Source: Spirillospora albida (lineage in GTDB: Bacteria; Actinomycetota; Actinomycetes; Streptosporangiales; Streptosporangiaceae). From it: a stretch of DNA of 64,000 nt. Below, in pieces: positions 49,225 through 57,816 of the stretch; position 1 is the first letter of the stretch; each line of letters begins with the position of its first letter. A program made the translations under genes and the position numbers. The stretch covers positions 195,926-259,925 of the forward strand of contig NZ_JOFJ01000006.1 of NCBI RefSeq assembly GCF_000718255.1, in the 5' to 3' direction. Under the pieces are notes generated by a model. The model was not told where the DNA came from and made no database searches. It was given only the letters and a program-made list of their open reading frames with translations.

Positions 49225-50874
49225 TCAGGACGCCGCCCGCAGGAGCAGCAGCGCGATGTCGTCCCCGCCCCGCTGGTCGGCGAGCAGGTCGAGGATCCCG
49301 TCGGCGGTGTCGTCCAGCGACGGCGCGTGCGCGGCGGCGAGCGCGGCGCCCAGCCGGGCGATCCCGGCGTCCAGATGGCGGGTGCGGCTCTCCACCAGCC
49401 CGTCGGTGTAGAGGGCGAGGACCCCGCCGGGCGGCAGCGTGAACGACGCCTGCGCGTGGTCGGCGGGATGCTCGTGGTCGGCGACGCCGAGCGGCAGGCC
49501 GTGCACCACCGGGACCGGCCGGGCCGGGCCGCCCGTCCCCTCCAGCAGCAGCGGCGGCGGATGCCCGGCGACCGCGATCTCGCAGTGCCGCGACGCCGGA
49601 TCGACCGTCAGGCACAGGCACGTCGCGAACTGGGCGGCGTCCAGGTCCTGCGCGATGCCGTCCAGCCGCTCCAGCACCCGTCGCGGCGGGAACGCGCACG
49701 TGACGAGGGTGTGCGCGGCGACCCGCAGCTGCCCCATCGCCGCCGCCGCGGTGACCCCGTGCCCCACCGAGTCTCCGATGACGACCGCGACCCGCTCGAC
49801 GCTCCCCGCGCCGGCCGGCGCGCGCAGCGGGACGACGTCGTACCAGTCGCCGCCGACGCCCGCCCGCGCCGGCAGGTACCGGTGGGCGATCTCCAGGCCG
49901 GGCGGCGCGGGCACCGCCGCCGGGGCCAGGGCCGCCTGCAGCGCCATCGCCGTGCGGTGCTCGCGCCGGTACGCGCACGCGTTGTCGACGCACGTCGCGG
50001 CGCGGCCGGCGAGGTCCTCGGCGAGGGCCGCGTCGGCGGCGGAGAACGGCAGCCGGCCGCGCTTGCGGCTGAACACCGCGAACCCCAGGGCCCGCCCCCG
50101 GGCGGTCAGCGGCACCGCCAGCAGCGACACGTGGTCGAGCAGGCCGGGAACGGGCCGTCCCCGCACGTGCGCGACCGTGTCCGCGACGGCGTCGCCGCCG
50201 AACTCGACCCGGCGGCCCGTCGCGAGGCACCGCGCGTACGGGGTGCCCGCGGGGTACACCATCACCTCGTTGACGGGGAACCGCTCGGCCCACTCGCGGG
50301 GGTCGTCCTCGGCGAACGCGATCGCGAGGCGCCGCACCACCGCCGACCCGTCGGCCTCCGCCGCGCCCGGAGCGCCGCCGGGCGGCGCGGGGTCCTCGTC
50401 GGCGAGGAGCCGCTCCAGGATGTAGATGGCGCCGGCGTCGGCGAACCTGGGCGTCACCACCGAGAGGATCTCGCGGGCGGTGCGGCCCAGGTCGAGGGTC
50501 GAGCCGATACGGCGGCCCGCCTCGTTCAGCAGTTCCAGCCCGCCCTCCCACGGCGGCGGGACCGACAGCAGGACCGCGGTGCGGCCGGGTCCGGTCACGA
50601 GCGGCGTGCACGACACCACCGGTGCCGCGCCGGGGCCGACGGGCAGCGCGCCAGTCCAGGCGCGGCCCGCCGCGGCGGCCTTCAGCGCGACCGCGAGCGG
50701 CTCCGCCGCGGCCGGGCCGAGCAGCCCGCTGAGCGCCCTGCCCAGCACGGACTCGGCCGGGCGCCCGAACAGCCGCGCGGCGCCCGCGCCCCATCCGGTG
50801 ACGACGCCGCCGGGGGTCAGCAGGACGGTGACCGGGCCCTCGGGGGCCGGCTCCGGTGTCGGTCCGCTGGACAT
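49225..50874 (-). CDS. PAS-GAF-SpoIIE type Ser/Thr phosphatase
   Basis: Signalling phosphatase of 549 residues. A PAS-like domain (about 15-115, VTGWGAGAARLFGRPAESVL), a GAF domain (about 125-320) and a PP2C-type SpoIIE/RsbU domain (about 340-549). The metal-binding aspartates are present in GVGGDWYDVV, VIGDSVGHG, ALYTDGLVE and GGDDIALLLL. Such proteins dephosphorylate STAS anti-sigma antagonists; the STAS protein at 19.7 kb is a conceivable partner. ATG 50874 has AAAAGGATC ahead. It is divergent from the DUF574 methyltransferase gene. Confidence 0.9.
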   Translation of the reverse strand: MSSGPTPEPAPEGPVTVLLTPGGVVTGWGAGAARLFGRPAESVLGRALSGLLGPAAAEPLAVALKAAAAGRAWTGALPVGPGAAPVVSCTPLVTGPGRTAVLLSVPPPWEGGLELLNEAGRRIGSTLDLGRTAREILSVVTPRFADAGAIYILERLLADEDPAPPGGAPGAAEADGSAVVRRLAIAFAEDDPREWAERFPVNEVMVYPAGTPYARCLATGRRVEFGGDAVADTVAHVRGRPVPGLLDHVSLLAVPLTARGRALGFAVFSRKRGRLPFSAADAALAEDLAGRAATCVDNACAYRREHRTAMALQAALAPAAVPAPPGLEIAHRYLPARAGVGGDWYDVVPLRAPAGAGSVERVAVVIGDSVGHGVTAAAAMGQLRVAAHTLVTCAFPPRRVLERLDGIAQDLDAAQFATCLCLTVDPASRHCEIAVAGHPPPLLLEGTGGPARPVPVVHGLPLGVADHEHPADHAQASFTLPPGGVLALYTDGLVESRTRHLDAGIARLGAALAAAHAPSLDDTADGILDLLADQRGGDDIALLLLRAAS

Positions 50875-50964
50875 CGATCCTTTTCCGCGTGGGCCTCCGC
50901 CGCCCCGCCCGATCCGGCGTACGCTGGCCCGCGGACGGCGCCCCGGTCGCGAGGGAGACGATGC

Positions 50965-51765
50965 ATGGACTCCGAGTGGATCCCACCCGACGTCGACGGT
51001 CAAAGGCCCAGCGTCGCACGGGTCTATGACTTCCTGCTCGGTGGTCGGCACAATTTCGCCTCGGATCGTGACCTGGCGACCGGTCTGCTCCGGATCGAGC
51101 CGCAGGCCCGGGAGCTCGCGTTCGCGAACCGGGCGTTCCTGGGCCGCGCGGTCGCCGCGATCGCCGCCGCGGGCGTCGACCAGTTCGTCGACCTGGGCTC
51201 GGGCATCCCGACGCAGGGCAACGTGCACGAGGTCGCGCAGCGGGTGAACCCGGGGGCCCGCGTGGTCTACGTCGACAACGACGACGTCGCCGTCGCGCAC
51301 AGCCGCTCGATCCTCGTCGGCAACGACCGCGCCACCGTGATCCAGGCCGACATGCGGCGGCCCGCCGAGATCCTCGCGCACCCCGAGCTGACGCGCCTCG
51401 TCGACCTGTCCCGCCCGGTCGCGTTCCTGCTCGTCGCGGCGCTGCACCTGGTGAAGGAGGAGGAGGACCCGGCCGGCATCGTCGCGACGCTGCGGTCCGC
51501 CGCGGCGCCCGGCTCCCACCTGGTCATCTCCCACCTCACGCACGAGACCGCGCCCGGCAAGACGGCCGCGATCGCGAAGCTGTACGACCGCGCGACGTCC
51601 CCGGCCGTCCCCCGCTCCCACGCGGAGATCCTCGCCCTCTTCGACGGCTGGGACATGCTCGAGCCCGGCCTGGTGTACGTCCCGGAGTGGCGGCCCCACG
51701 AGGGCGAGACCGACCCGGAACCCGAGCGGTTCCTCGTCCTGGGCGGCGTGGCCCGCACCGGCTGA
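50965..51765 (+). CDS. SAM-dependent methyltransferase, DUF574 family
   Basis: Protein of 266 residues of the DUF574/S-adenosyl methyltransferase family frequent in actinomycetes. Signature parts: PSVARVYDFLLGGRHNFASD at the N-terminus, SAM-binding FVDLGSGIPTQGNVHEVA, and VVYVDNDDVAVAHSR. Members often accompany regulators, and their substrate is not known. ATG 50965 has GAGGGAGACG ahead; an overlapping ATG at 50961 is out of frame. It is divergent from the SpoIIE phosphatase gene, and the two may be controlled together. Confidence 0.87.
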   Translation: MDSEWIPPDVDGQRPSVARVYDFLLGGRHNFASDRDLATGLLRIEPQARELAFANRAFLGRAVAAIAAAGVDQFVDLGSGIPTQGNVHEVAQRVNPGARVVYVDNDDVAVAHSRSILVGNDRATVIQADMRRPAEILAHPELTRLVDLSRPVAFLLVAALHLVKEEEDPAGIVATLRSAAAPGSHLVISHLTHETAPGKTAAIAKLYDRATSPAVPRSHAEILALFDGWDMLEPGLVYVPEWRPHEGETDPEPERFLVLGGVARTG

Positions 51766-51879
51766 CGGCCCCCGGCGCTCCCGCCTCCCGGGCGTTCCCC
51801 CGCACCGGCACGGGCCGGCGCCCATGAGTCGCGCCGATCCACCATGCCGTGAGTTCTTGCGTCCAATGGTGCCCATGCC

Positions 51880-51893
51880 GGAAGATCTCCCGT
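51880..51893. promoter_or_regulatory. Upstream element of kamD, GGAAGATCTCCCGT
   Basis: Matches 10 of 14 bases of the site before kdd (GGAATATCTTTCGC, 44460-44473). It sits 64 bases before the kamD start. The 190-base gap holds no riboswitch I can recognise (no B12 box). Confidence 0.35.
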
Positions 51894-51956
51894 AGAGAGT
51901 TCCAGATGACGGATGATTGACAGGCCCGGCCGTGAGGCGGGTGAGGGGAGCCGGCA

Positions 51957-53573
51957 ATGACGCCGCAGGGGAAACTCGACCTGGATCCGGAGGCGGTGCG
52001 GACCGCCCGGCGGCTCGCCGCGCGCGCCGCCGAACCCGTCATCCGGATGGCCCGCACCCACACCACCGTCTCCGTCGAGCGCGCGCTGCTGCGGCTCGCC
52101 GGGCTGTCCGGTGCCGACGACGGCGGCCGCCCCTGGGCCAACCACCTCGCCGACGCCGTCCGCGACCAGGTCGGCCTCGAGCACGGCGTCGCCCTCCCCG
52201 TCTGGGACGCGCTGAACACCGGCCCGCACGGCTCGCTCGCCGGCCTCGCCCGCGCCGCCGCCGCCGGGCGCGTCCGGTTCCGCCTCCCCACCGGGACGGA
52301 CGCCGCGCACGCCACCGCCGCCGCGACCGCCGCCGCCCGCGCCGGGATCACCCGCATCGACCGCCGACGCGCCGAGCGCGACGCCCTGCTGCGCCGCCTC
52401 CCGACCGGCGACGCCGCCGACCCGCCCCGCCCCCTCGTCTACCTGATCGTCGCGACCGGCGACATCTACGAGGACATCCCCCAGGCGCAGGCCGCCGCGC
52501 GGGAGGGCGCCGACGTCGTCGCCGTCATCCGCTCCACCGGCCAGTCGCTGCTGGACTTCGTCCCCGAAGGCGCCACCCGCGAGGGCTACGCCGGCACCTA
52601 CGCCACCCAGGAGAACTTCCGGCTCATGCGGGCCGCCCTGGACGAGGTGTCGCACGAGCTGGGCCGCTACGTCCGGCTCACCAACTACGCCTCCGGGCTG
52701 TGCATGCCCGAGATCGCGACGCTCGCCGGGCTGGAACGCCTCGACATGATGCTGAACGACTGCATGTACGGCATCATCTTCCGCGACATCAACCCCCGCC
52801 GGACGTTCATCGACCAGCGGTTCTCCCGGCAGATCCACGCCCGCGCCGGCATCGTCATCAACACCGGCGAGGACAACTACCTCACCACCGCCGACGCCGT
52901 CGACGCCGCCCACACCGTGGTCGTCAGCCAGTTGCTGAACGAGCGGTTCGGGCACGAGGCCGGCCTCACCGACGCCCAGCTCGGCCTCGGCCACGCCTTC
53001 GAGATCGACCCGTCCGTCCCCGAGTCGTTCCGGCTCGAGCTCGCGCACGCCCAGCTCGTCCGGGAGCTGTTCCCCGGCGCGCCGCTGAAGTACATGCCGC
53101 CGACCAAGCACATGACCGGCAACATCTTCGCCGGGTACCTCCTCGACGCGTTCTTCAACCTCGCCGGCGTCCTCACCGGCCAGTCGATCATCCTGATCGG
53201 GATGATGACCGAGGGCATCCACACCCCGTGGCTGTCGGACCGCGACCTCGCGCTGGAGAACGTCCGCTACGTCCGGGACGCCTGCGGCCGCCTCGCCGAG
53301 GACTTCGTGCCCCGCCCCGGCGGGTTCATCGCCGAGCGCGCCCGGCGCGTGCTGGCGGAGTCCGTCGACCTGCTCGCCCGGATCGGCGACGAGGGGCTCC
53401 TCACCGCCATCGCCGACGGCACGTTCGGCGTCACCCGCCGCCCGCCCGACGGCGGCAAGGGCCTGGACGGCGTCGTCGCCCGCGCCGACGGGTACGTCAA
53501 CCCCGCCATCGAGATCCTCGACACCGAGGACCCGCACGCCGCCCGCGCCCACGAAGAGGAGGTGCCCGCATGA
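51957..53573 (+). CDS. kamD: Lysine 5,6-aminomutase alpha subunit
   Basis: Large subunit of the adenosylcobalamin- and PLP-dependent D-lysine/beta-lysine 5,6-aminomutase, 538 residues, converting beta-lysine to 3,5-diaminohexanoate. Recognisable stretches are GDIYEDIPQAQAAAREGADV, VIRSTGQSLLDFVPEGATR, LMRAALDEVSHELGRYVRL, and LKYMPPTKHMTGNIFAGYLL. A TIM-barrel core is expected. ATG 51957 has GAGGGGAGCC ahead. It is the first gene of kamD-kamE-kal, with ATGA overlaps between all three. Confidence 0.93.
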   Translation: MTPQGKLDLDPEAVRTARRLAARAAEPVIRMARTHTTVSVERALLRLAGLSGADDGGRPWANHLADAVRDQVGLEHGVALPVWDALNTGPHGSLAGLARAAAAGRVRFRLPTGTDAAHATAAATAAARAGITRIDRRRAERDALLRRLPTGDAADPPRPLVYLIVATGDIYEDIPQAQAAAREGADVVAVIRSTGQSLLDFVPEGATREGYAGTYATQENFRLMRAALDEVSHELGRYVRLTNYASGLCMPEIATLAGLERLDMMLNDCMYGIIFRDINPRRTFIDQRFSRQIHARAGIVINTGEDNYLTTADAVDAAHTVVVSQLLNERFGHEAGLTDAQLGLGHAFEIDPSVPESFRLELAHAQLVRELFPGAPLKYMPPTKHMTGNIFAGYLLDAFFNLAGVLTGQSIILIGMMTEGIHTPWLSDRDLALENVRYVRDACGRLAEDFVPRPGGFIAERARRVLAESVDLLARIGDEGLLTAIADGTFGVTRRPPDGGKGLDGVVARADGYVNPAIEILDTEDPHAARAHEEEVPA

Positions 53574-54400
53574 GCGGCCCCGGAACGAGCGGCGCGGCCG
53601 CGACCGGCACGGTGCCCGGCGCGCCCGCCCAGCCCGCCGACACCCGCCAGGTGATCCGCCCCTACGGCGACACGACCGGCGACGGGATGGTCCAGATGTC
53701 GTTCACCCTGCCCGTCCCCGCAGGGCCGCGCGCGGACGCCGCCGCCCTGCAGCTCGCCGGGAAGATGGGCCTGGACCCGGCCAGCGTCGTCCACAGCAAG
53801 CCGATGGGGCCCGACTTCACCTTCTTCATCGTGTACGGCAAGGTCGGCCACCTCATCGACTACGCGTCGATCCCGGCCCCGGAGGGCCGCGCGTACCCGC
53901 TGCTGTCGGCGCAGGAGGTCAACCGGGCGATCCGCCGGGCCCTGAACCGGCGCCTCGTCGTCGTCGGCGCCTGCATCGGCACCGACGCCCACACCGTCGG
54001 GATCGACGCGATCCTCAACGTCAAGGGCTTCGCGGGGGAGAAGGGCCTGGAGTACTACCGCGAGATCCATGTGGTGAACATGGGCGCGCAGGTCACCGTC
54101 GAGGAGCTCGTCGAACGCGCCAAGGCCGAGGACGCCGACGCCGTCCTGGTCTCCCAGGTGGTCACCCAGCGCAACGCCCACCTGCACAACACCAAGCAGA
54201 TGGCCGCCGCGTTCCACGCCGAGTACCCCACCGCCGTCGCCGCCGGGATCGGCCGTCCGCTCCTCATCGCGGGCGGCCCCCGCTTCGACACCGTCACCCC
54301 CGAGGACCTCGGAGTCGACCGGATCTTCGGGAAGGGCACCACGCCCGCCGAGGTCGCCGGCTACCTCGTCCACGCGCTCCTGCCGGGAGAAGACGCATGA
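53570..54400 (+). CDS. kamE: Lysine 5,6-aminomutase beta subunit
   Basis: Cobalamin-binding subunit of the 5,6-aminomutase, 276 residues. Base-off B12 motif DAHTVG (Asp139, His141, Gly144) and the PLP Lys152 in NVKGFAGEKGLEYY are intact, so the complex should be active if B12 is available. The N-terminus is an Ala/Gly-rich tail of about 25 residues, then the dimerisation part with IRPYGDTTGDGMVQMSFTLP. ATG 53570 overlaps the kamD stop (ATGA). Confidence 0.93.
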   Translation: MSGPGTSGAAATGTVPGAPAQPADTRQVIRPYGDTTGDGMVQMSFTLPVPAGPRADAAALQLAGKMGLDPASVVHSKPMGPDFTFFIVYGKVGHLIDYASIPAPEGRAYPLLSAQEVNRAIRRALNRRLVVVGACIGTDAHTVGIDAILNVKGFAGEKGLEYYREIHVVNMGAQVTVEELVERAKAEDADAVLVSQVVTQRNAHLHNTKQMAAAFHAEYPTAVAAGIGRPLLIAGGPRFDTVTPEDLGVDRIFGKGTTPAEVAGYLVHALLPGEDA

Positions 54401-54789
54401 ACCGCGATCCCCGCGAGGGACTCACCGTCACCCACCGCCGGTACGTCCCCTACTCGCACGCCCACTACGCCGGGAACCTCGTCGACGGCGCCTACGCCCT
54501 CGGCCTGTTCGGGGACGTCGCCACCGAGGTGTGCATCCGCTCCGACGGTGACGAGGGCCTGTTCGCCGGGTACGCCGACGTCCGCTTCCTCGCCCCCCTC
54601 AGGGCCGGGGACGTCGTGGAGGCCACCGCCGTGGTCACCCGCGTCGGCACCCGCAGCCGCACCCTCGCCCTCGAGGCCCGCGTCGTGTGCCGGGGCCGCC
54701 CCGACAAGGGCGCCTCCGCCGCCGAGGTCCTCCCCGAGCCGATCGTCGCGGTCACCGCGACCGGCACCGTCGTGGTCCCCGGAGACTGA
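54397..54789 (+). CDS. kal: 3-aminobutyryl-CoA ammonia-lyase
   Basis: Hotdog-fold lyase of 130 residues that removes ammonia from L-3-aminobutyryl-CoA to give crotonyl-CoA, a late step of lysine fermentation. The RRYVPYSHAHYAGNLVDGAY stretch and ALGLFGDVATEVCIRSDGDE are the Kal signature and separate it from thioesterases with the same fold. ATG 54397 overlaps the kamE stop (ATGA), so kamDE-kal is one tight operon. The enzyme that makes its substrate (Kce) is not in this window. Confidence 0.88.
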   Translation: MNRDPREGLTVTHRRYVPYSHAHYAGNLVDGAYALGLFGDVATEVCIRSDGDEGLFAGYADVRFLAPLRAGDVVEATAVVTRVGTRSRTLALEARVVCRGRPDKGASAAEVLPEPIVAVTATGTVVVPGD

Positions 54790-54865
54790 TCGCGGCAATC
54801 GCCGAAGCCGCCGCGATCATGTCGCTGACCTGGGAGAACAAGGGTCTCCGCAGCACACCCGGCGG

Positions 54866-54893
54866 TTGACAAGGCCGTGGATCCGGGTAGTTT
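54866..54893 (+). promoter_or_regulatory. Strong promoter TTGACA-N16-TAGTTT
   Basis: A perfect -35 box (54866-54871) and TAGTTT (54888-54893). A start near 54900 would give a leader of about 345 bases before lnt. Confidence 0.6.
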
Positions 54894-54899
54894 TGCTCC

Positions 54900-55244
54900 A
54901 GTCCAGCACGGGACTCACCGATCGGCCGCCGAGGCGCCGCCGGGCACCGCGCCGCGGCGGGGGGAGCCGACCACGCCCCGCCCGTCCACGCCAGCGCGGC
55001 GACCGCGGAGCCGCGCCCCGGCGGAGCCGCCCGATCGAGCGGGGGTTGGACCCGGGAAGGGCCCGGACATCCGGGAGAAAACGGAGCGCCGCTCCCACCG
55101 CCTGTGGGACGGCCCCGGCCCGACGGATGCCACGGGCCCTTTCGCGTGCCCGCACGGCGCCGCCGGGGGCTCGGTCGCGGCGGCCGCCGCGGGCCGGTAC
55201 CGTTCCGGCACAGGACCATGCGGACGAGCGAACGGGGTGAGCGG
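54900..55244 (+). other. Long untranslated leader or small RNA region before lnt
   Basis: The 455 bases between kal and lnt hold no gene that I can support: reading frames here are Pro/Arg-rich antisense-type noise. The region behind the strong promoter has GC-rich inverted segments. It could be a long 5' leader of lnt or a separate small RNA. I find none of the conserved boxes of RNase P RNA, tmRNA or B12 riboswitches. Confidence 0.3.
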
Positions 55245-56987
55245 ATGGCCCAGGAGACCATCCCGGAGCGGCGGCCCGGCGGGCCGTCCGCCGCCGAGCG
55301 CGCGCCCGGCGCCGCCCCGGACCGGCCCCCGCCGCTCTACCGGATCGCCCACGGCGGCCGCGCGGGCCGCCTCCGCATCGCCATGGCCGTGCTGGGCGGC
55401 GTCCTGCTGTGGTCGGCCTACCCGCCCACCGACCTCACCTTCCTCGCACCCGCCGGCATCGCGCTGCTCACCCTCGCCCTGCGGGGCCTGCCCGCCCGCA
55501 CCGCGGCGTGGGTCGCGTTCGTCGGCGGCGCCGCGTTCTTCCTGCCCGTGCTGGAGGGCATCGGCGCCGTCGGCCCGGACGGCTGGATCCTGCTGTCCCT
55601 CGTCCAGGCCGCCTACCTCGCGCCCATGGGCGCCGGGATCGCGCTCGTCACCCGCCTGCCCGCCTGGCCCCTCTGGACGGCCGCACTGTGGGTCGCGCAG
55701 GAGTACGTCCGGGGCCGCCTCCCGTTCGGCGGGTTCCCGTGGGCGCGGCTCGCGTTCGGCCAGACCGCGACGCCCCTCACCCCCTACGCCTCCCTGGGCG
55801 GCGCGCCGCTCGTCACGTTCGCCACGGCCCTGATCGGCGGCCTCCTCGCCTACGCCGGCACGGTCGCGTACCGCACCCTGCGCTCCGTCCGCCGGGACGC
55901 CGAACCCGGCACCGGCCCGGACACCGCCACCGGCGCCACCGACGCCGCCGACGACGCGGCGGGCGCAGCGCCGCGCGGGGCACGGCCCTCCGCGCGGGCG
56001 CTCCTGCCCGCGGGGCTCGCCCTCGCGGGCATCGGCGCGATCGCCGGCGGCGGCGCCCTCATCCCCGTCCCGACGGCCGGGCGCCCCGTCACCGTCGCGG
56101 TGGTCCAGGGGAACGTGCCGCGCCTCGGCCTGGACTTCCTCGGCCAGCGCAGGGCCGTCCTGAACAACCACGTCGCCGCCACCCGCGACCTCGCCGCCAA
56201 GGTCCGCGCCGGCACCCTGCCCAAGCCGGAACTGGTCGTGTGGCCAGAGAACGCCAGCGACCTCGACCCCTACACCGAGCCCGAGGCGCGCGCGGCCATC
56301 GACGGCGCCGTGCGCGACATCGGCGTGCCCGTCCTCGTCGGCGCCCTGACCGACACCCCCGACGGCGACAAGGTCGAGAACCGGGGGATCGTCTGGGACC
56401 CGGTCACCGGCCCCGGCGACCACTACGTCAAGCGGCACCCCGTCCCGTTCGGGGAGTACCTGCCGTTCCGCGGCGTCCTCACCAAGCTGATCACCCGGTT
56501 CGAGCGGATCCCCCGCGACTTCGCCAAGGGCGACCGGTCCGGGGTCATGCGGCTCGGCCCCGTCACCGTCGGCGACGTCATCTGCTTCGAGGTCGCCTAC
56601 GACAAGGAGGTCCGCGACGTCGCGCGCGGGCAGCTCCTCGTCGTCCAGACCAACAACGCCACCTACGGCCGGACCAGCCTCCCGCCGCAGCAGATCGCGA
56701 TGTCGCGGCTGCGCGCGGTCGAGCACGGCCGCACGGTGCTGGTCGCGGCCACCAGCGGGATCAGCGCGATCGTCGCGCCCGACGGCCGGCTGATCGACCG
56801 GTCCCGCGAGTTCGTCCCGGACGTCCAGGTCGCGCGTGTCCCGGCCCGGACGTCCCGTACGCTGTCCGACCGCCTCGGGGCCGCCCCCGAGGCGGCGCTC
56901 GCCGCGCTGGGGGCGGCCGCGGCCGCCTGGGCCGCCTGGGCCACCGGGCGGGCGGCGAGATCCACCAGGAAGAACGAGGGGAATTGA
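55245..56987 (+). CDS. lnt: Apolipoprotein N-acyltransferase
   Basis: Membrane enzyme of 580 residues that adds the third acyl chain to lipoproteins. About eight membrane segments, then an extracytoplasmic nitrilase-type domain (about 290-530) with the catalytic triad visible as Glu in VVWPENASD, Lys in YVKRHPVPFGEYLPF and Cys in VGDVICFEVAYD. ATG 55245 has GGGGTGAGCGG ahead; an ATG at 55218 would add nine residues. Residues about 215-245 form an Asp/Ala/Gly-rich disordered loop. It is followed by the ppm1-type gene five bases later; in mycobacteria the two are fused or adjacent. Confidence 0.93.
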   Translation: MAQETIPERRPGGPSAAERAPGAAPDRPPPLYRIAHGGRAGRLRIAMAVLGGVLLWSAYPPTDLTFLAPAGIALLTLALRGLPARTAAWVAFVGGAAFFLPVLEGIGAVGPDGWILLSLVQAAYLAPMGAGIALVTRLPAWPLWTAALWVAQEYVRGRLPFGGFPWARLAFGQTATPLTPYASLGGAPLVTFATALIGGLLAYAGTVAYRTLRSVRRDAEPGTGPDTATGATDAADDAAGAAPRGARPSARALLPAGLALAGIGAIAGGGALIPVPTAGRPVTVAVVQGNVPRLGLDFLGQRRAVLNNHVAATRDLAAKVRAGTLPKPELVVWPENASDLDPYTEPEARAAIDGAVRDIGVPVLVGALTDTPDGDKVENRGIVWDPVTGPGDHYVKRHPVPFGEYLPFRGVLTKLITRFERIPRDFAKGDRSGVMRLGPVTVGDVICFEVAYDKEVRDVARGQLLVVQTNNATYGRTSLPPQQIAMSRLRAVEHGRTVLVAATSGISAIVAPDGRLIDRSREFVPDVQVARVPARTSRTLSDRLGAAPEAALAALGAAAAAWAAWATGRAARSTRKNEGN

Positions 56988-56992
56988 CACCG

Positions 56993-57736
56993 ATGGAAAT
57001 CCCAGCCGACCTCGGCCGGGTGCTCGTGATCATCCCGACCTACAACGAGCGGGACAACATCGAGCGCATCACCGGCCGGGTGCGCGAGGCCGTGCCGTCG
57101 GTGGACGTGCTGGTCGTGGACGACAACAGCCCCGACGGCACCGGCGCGGTCGCCGACGCGATGGCCGCCGCCGACGAGCGGATCAGCGTCCTGCACCGGA
57201 AGGGCAAGGACGGCCTCGGCCCCGCCTACATCGCCGGGTTCCGGTGGGCCGCCGAGCACGGCTACGACGTCATGGTCGAGATGGACGCCGACGGCTCCCA
57301 CCAGCCCGAGGAGCTGCCGAAGCTGCTCGCGGCGCTCGCCGACGCCGACCTGGTCATCGGCGCCCGCTGGGTGCCCGGCGGCAAGGTCGAGAACTGGCCG
57401 CGGCACCGCGAGGCGCTGTCGCGGGGGGCCAACACCTACGCGCGCCTCATGCTCGGCATCCCGCTGCACGACGCCACCGGCGGCTACCGGGCGTTCCGCG
57501 CCGCGACCCTCGACAAGATCGGGCTGGACGACGTCGACTCGCGCGGCTACTGCTTCCAGATCGATCTCGCGCTGCGCGCCCTCCGCGAGGGCCTCCGCGT
57601 CGTCGAGGTCCCGATCACGTTCGTCGAGCGGGTCCACGGCACCAGCAAGATGAGCCGGGACGTGATGGCCGAGGCGGCGCTGCGGATCACCCAGTGGGGG
57701 ATCGGGGAGCGCGCCGGGCGGCTCCGCTCGCGCTGA
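56993..57736 (+). CDS. ppm1: Polyprenol monophosphomannose synthase (Ppm1 catalytic type)
   Basis: GT2 family glycosyltransferase of 247 residues that transfers mannose from GDP-mannose to polyprenyl phosphate, feeding lipoglycan and protein mannosylation. Motifs: IIPTYNERDNI, VVDDNSPDGT, the metal-binding MDADGSHQPEELP and the DVDSRGYCFQIDL segment with RVHGTSKMS. ATG 56993 lies directly after the lnt stop. Gene name follows mycobacterial usage; there, Ppm1 also carries an Lnt-like domain, whereas here both are separate proteins. Confidence 0.92.
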   Translation: MEIPADLGRVLVIIPTYNERDNIERITGRVREAVPSVDVLVVDDNSPDGTGAVADAMAAADERISVLHRKGKDGLGPAYIAGFRWAAEHGYDVMVEMDADGSHQPEELPKLLAALADADLVIGARWVPGGKVENWPRHREALSRGANTYARLMLGIPLHDATGGYRAFRAATLDKIGLDDVDSRGYCFQIDLALRALREGLRVVEVPITFVERVHGTSKMSRDVMAEAALRITQWGIGERAGRLRSR

Positions 57737-57816
57737 CGGGCCGGTTCGGGGGAAACGTTCGGGGGCGCCGCGGCGTTGGACACCGTGAGGAGTTCCCGCG
57801 ACCCGAAGATGGAGTC

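Noticed and set aside
51766..51956. B12 or lysine riboswitch before kamD
   Set aside because: I see no B12-box sequence and no lysine-box pattern; only the short element shared with the kdd region stands out.
54752..55261. Reverse-strand frame of 169 codons in the gap before lnt
   Set aside because: Its composition is Pro/Arg/Gly noise, it has no ribosome-binding site or motif, and it overlaps the ends of both neighbours.
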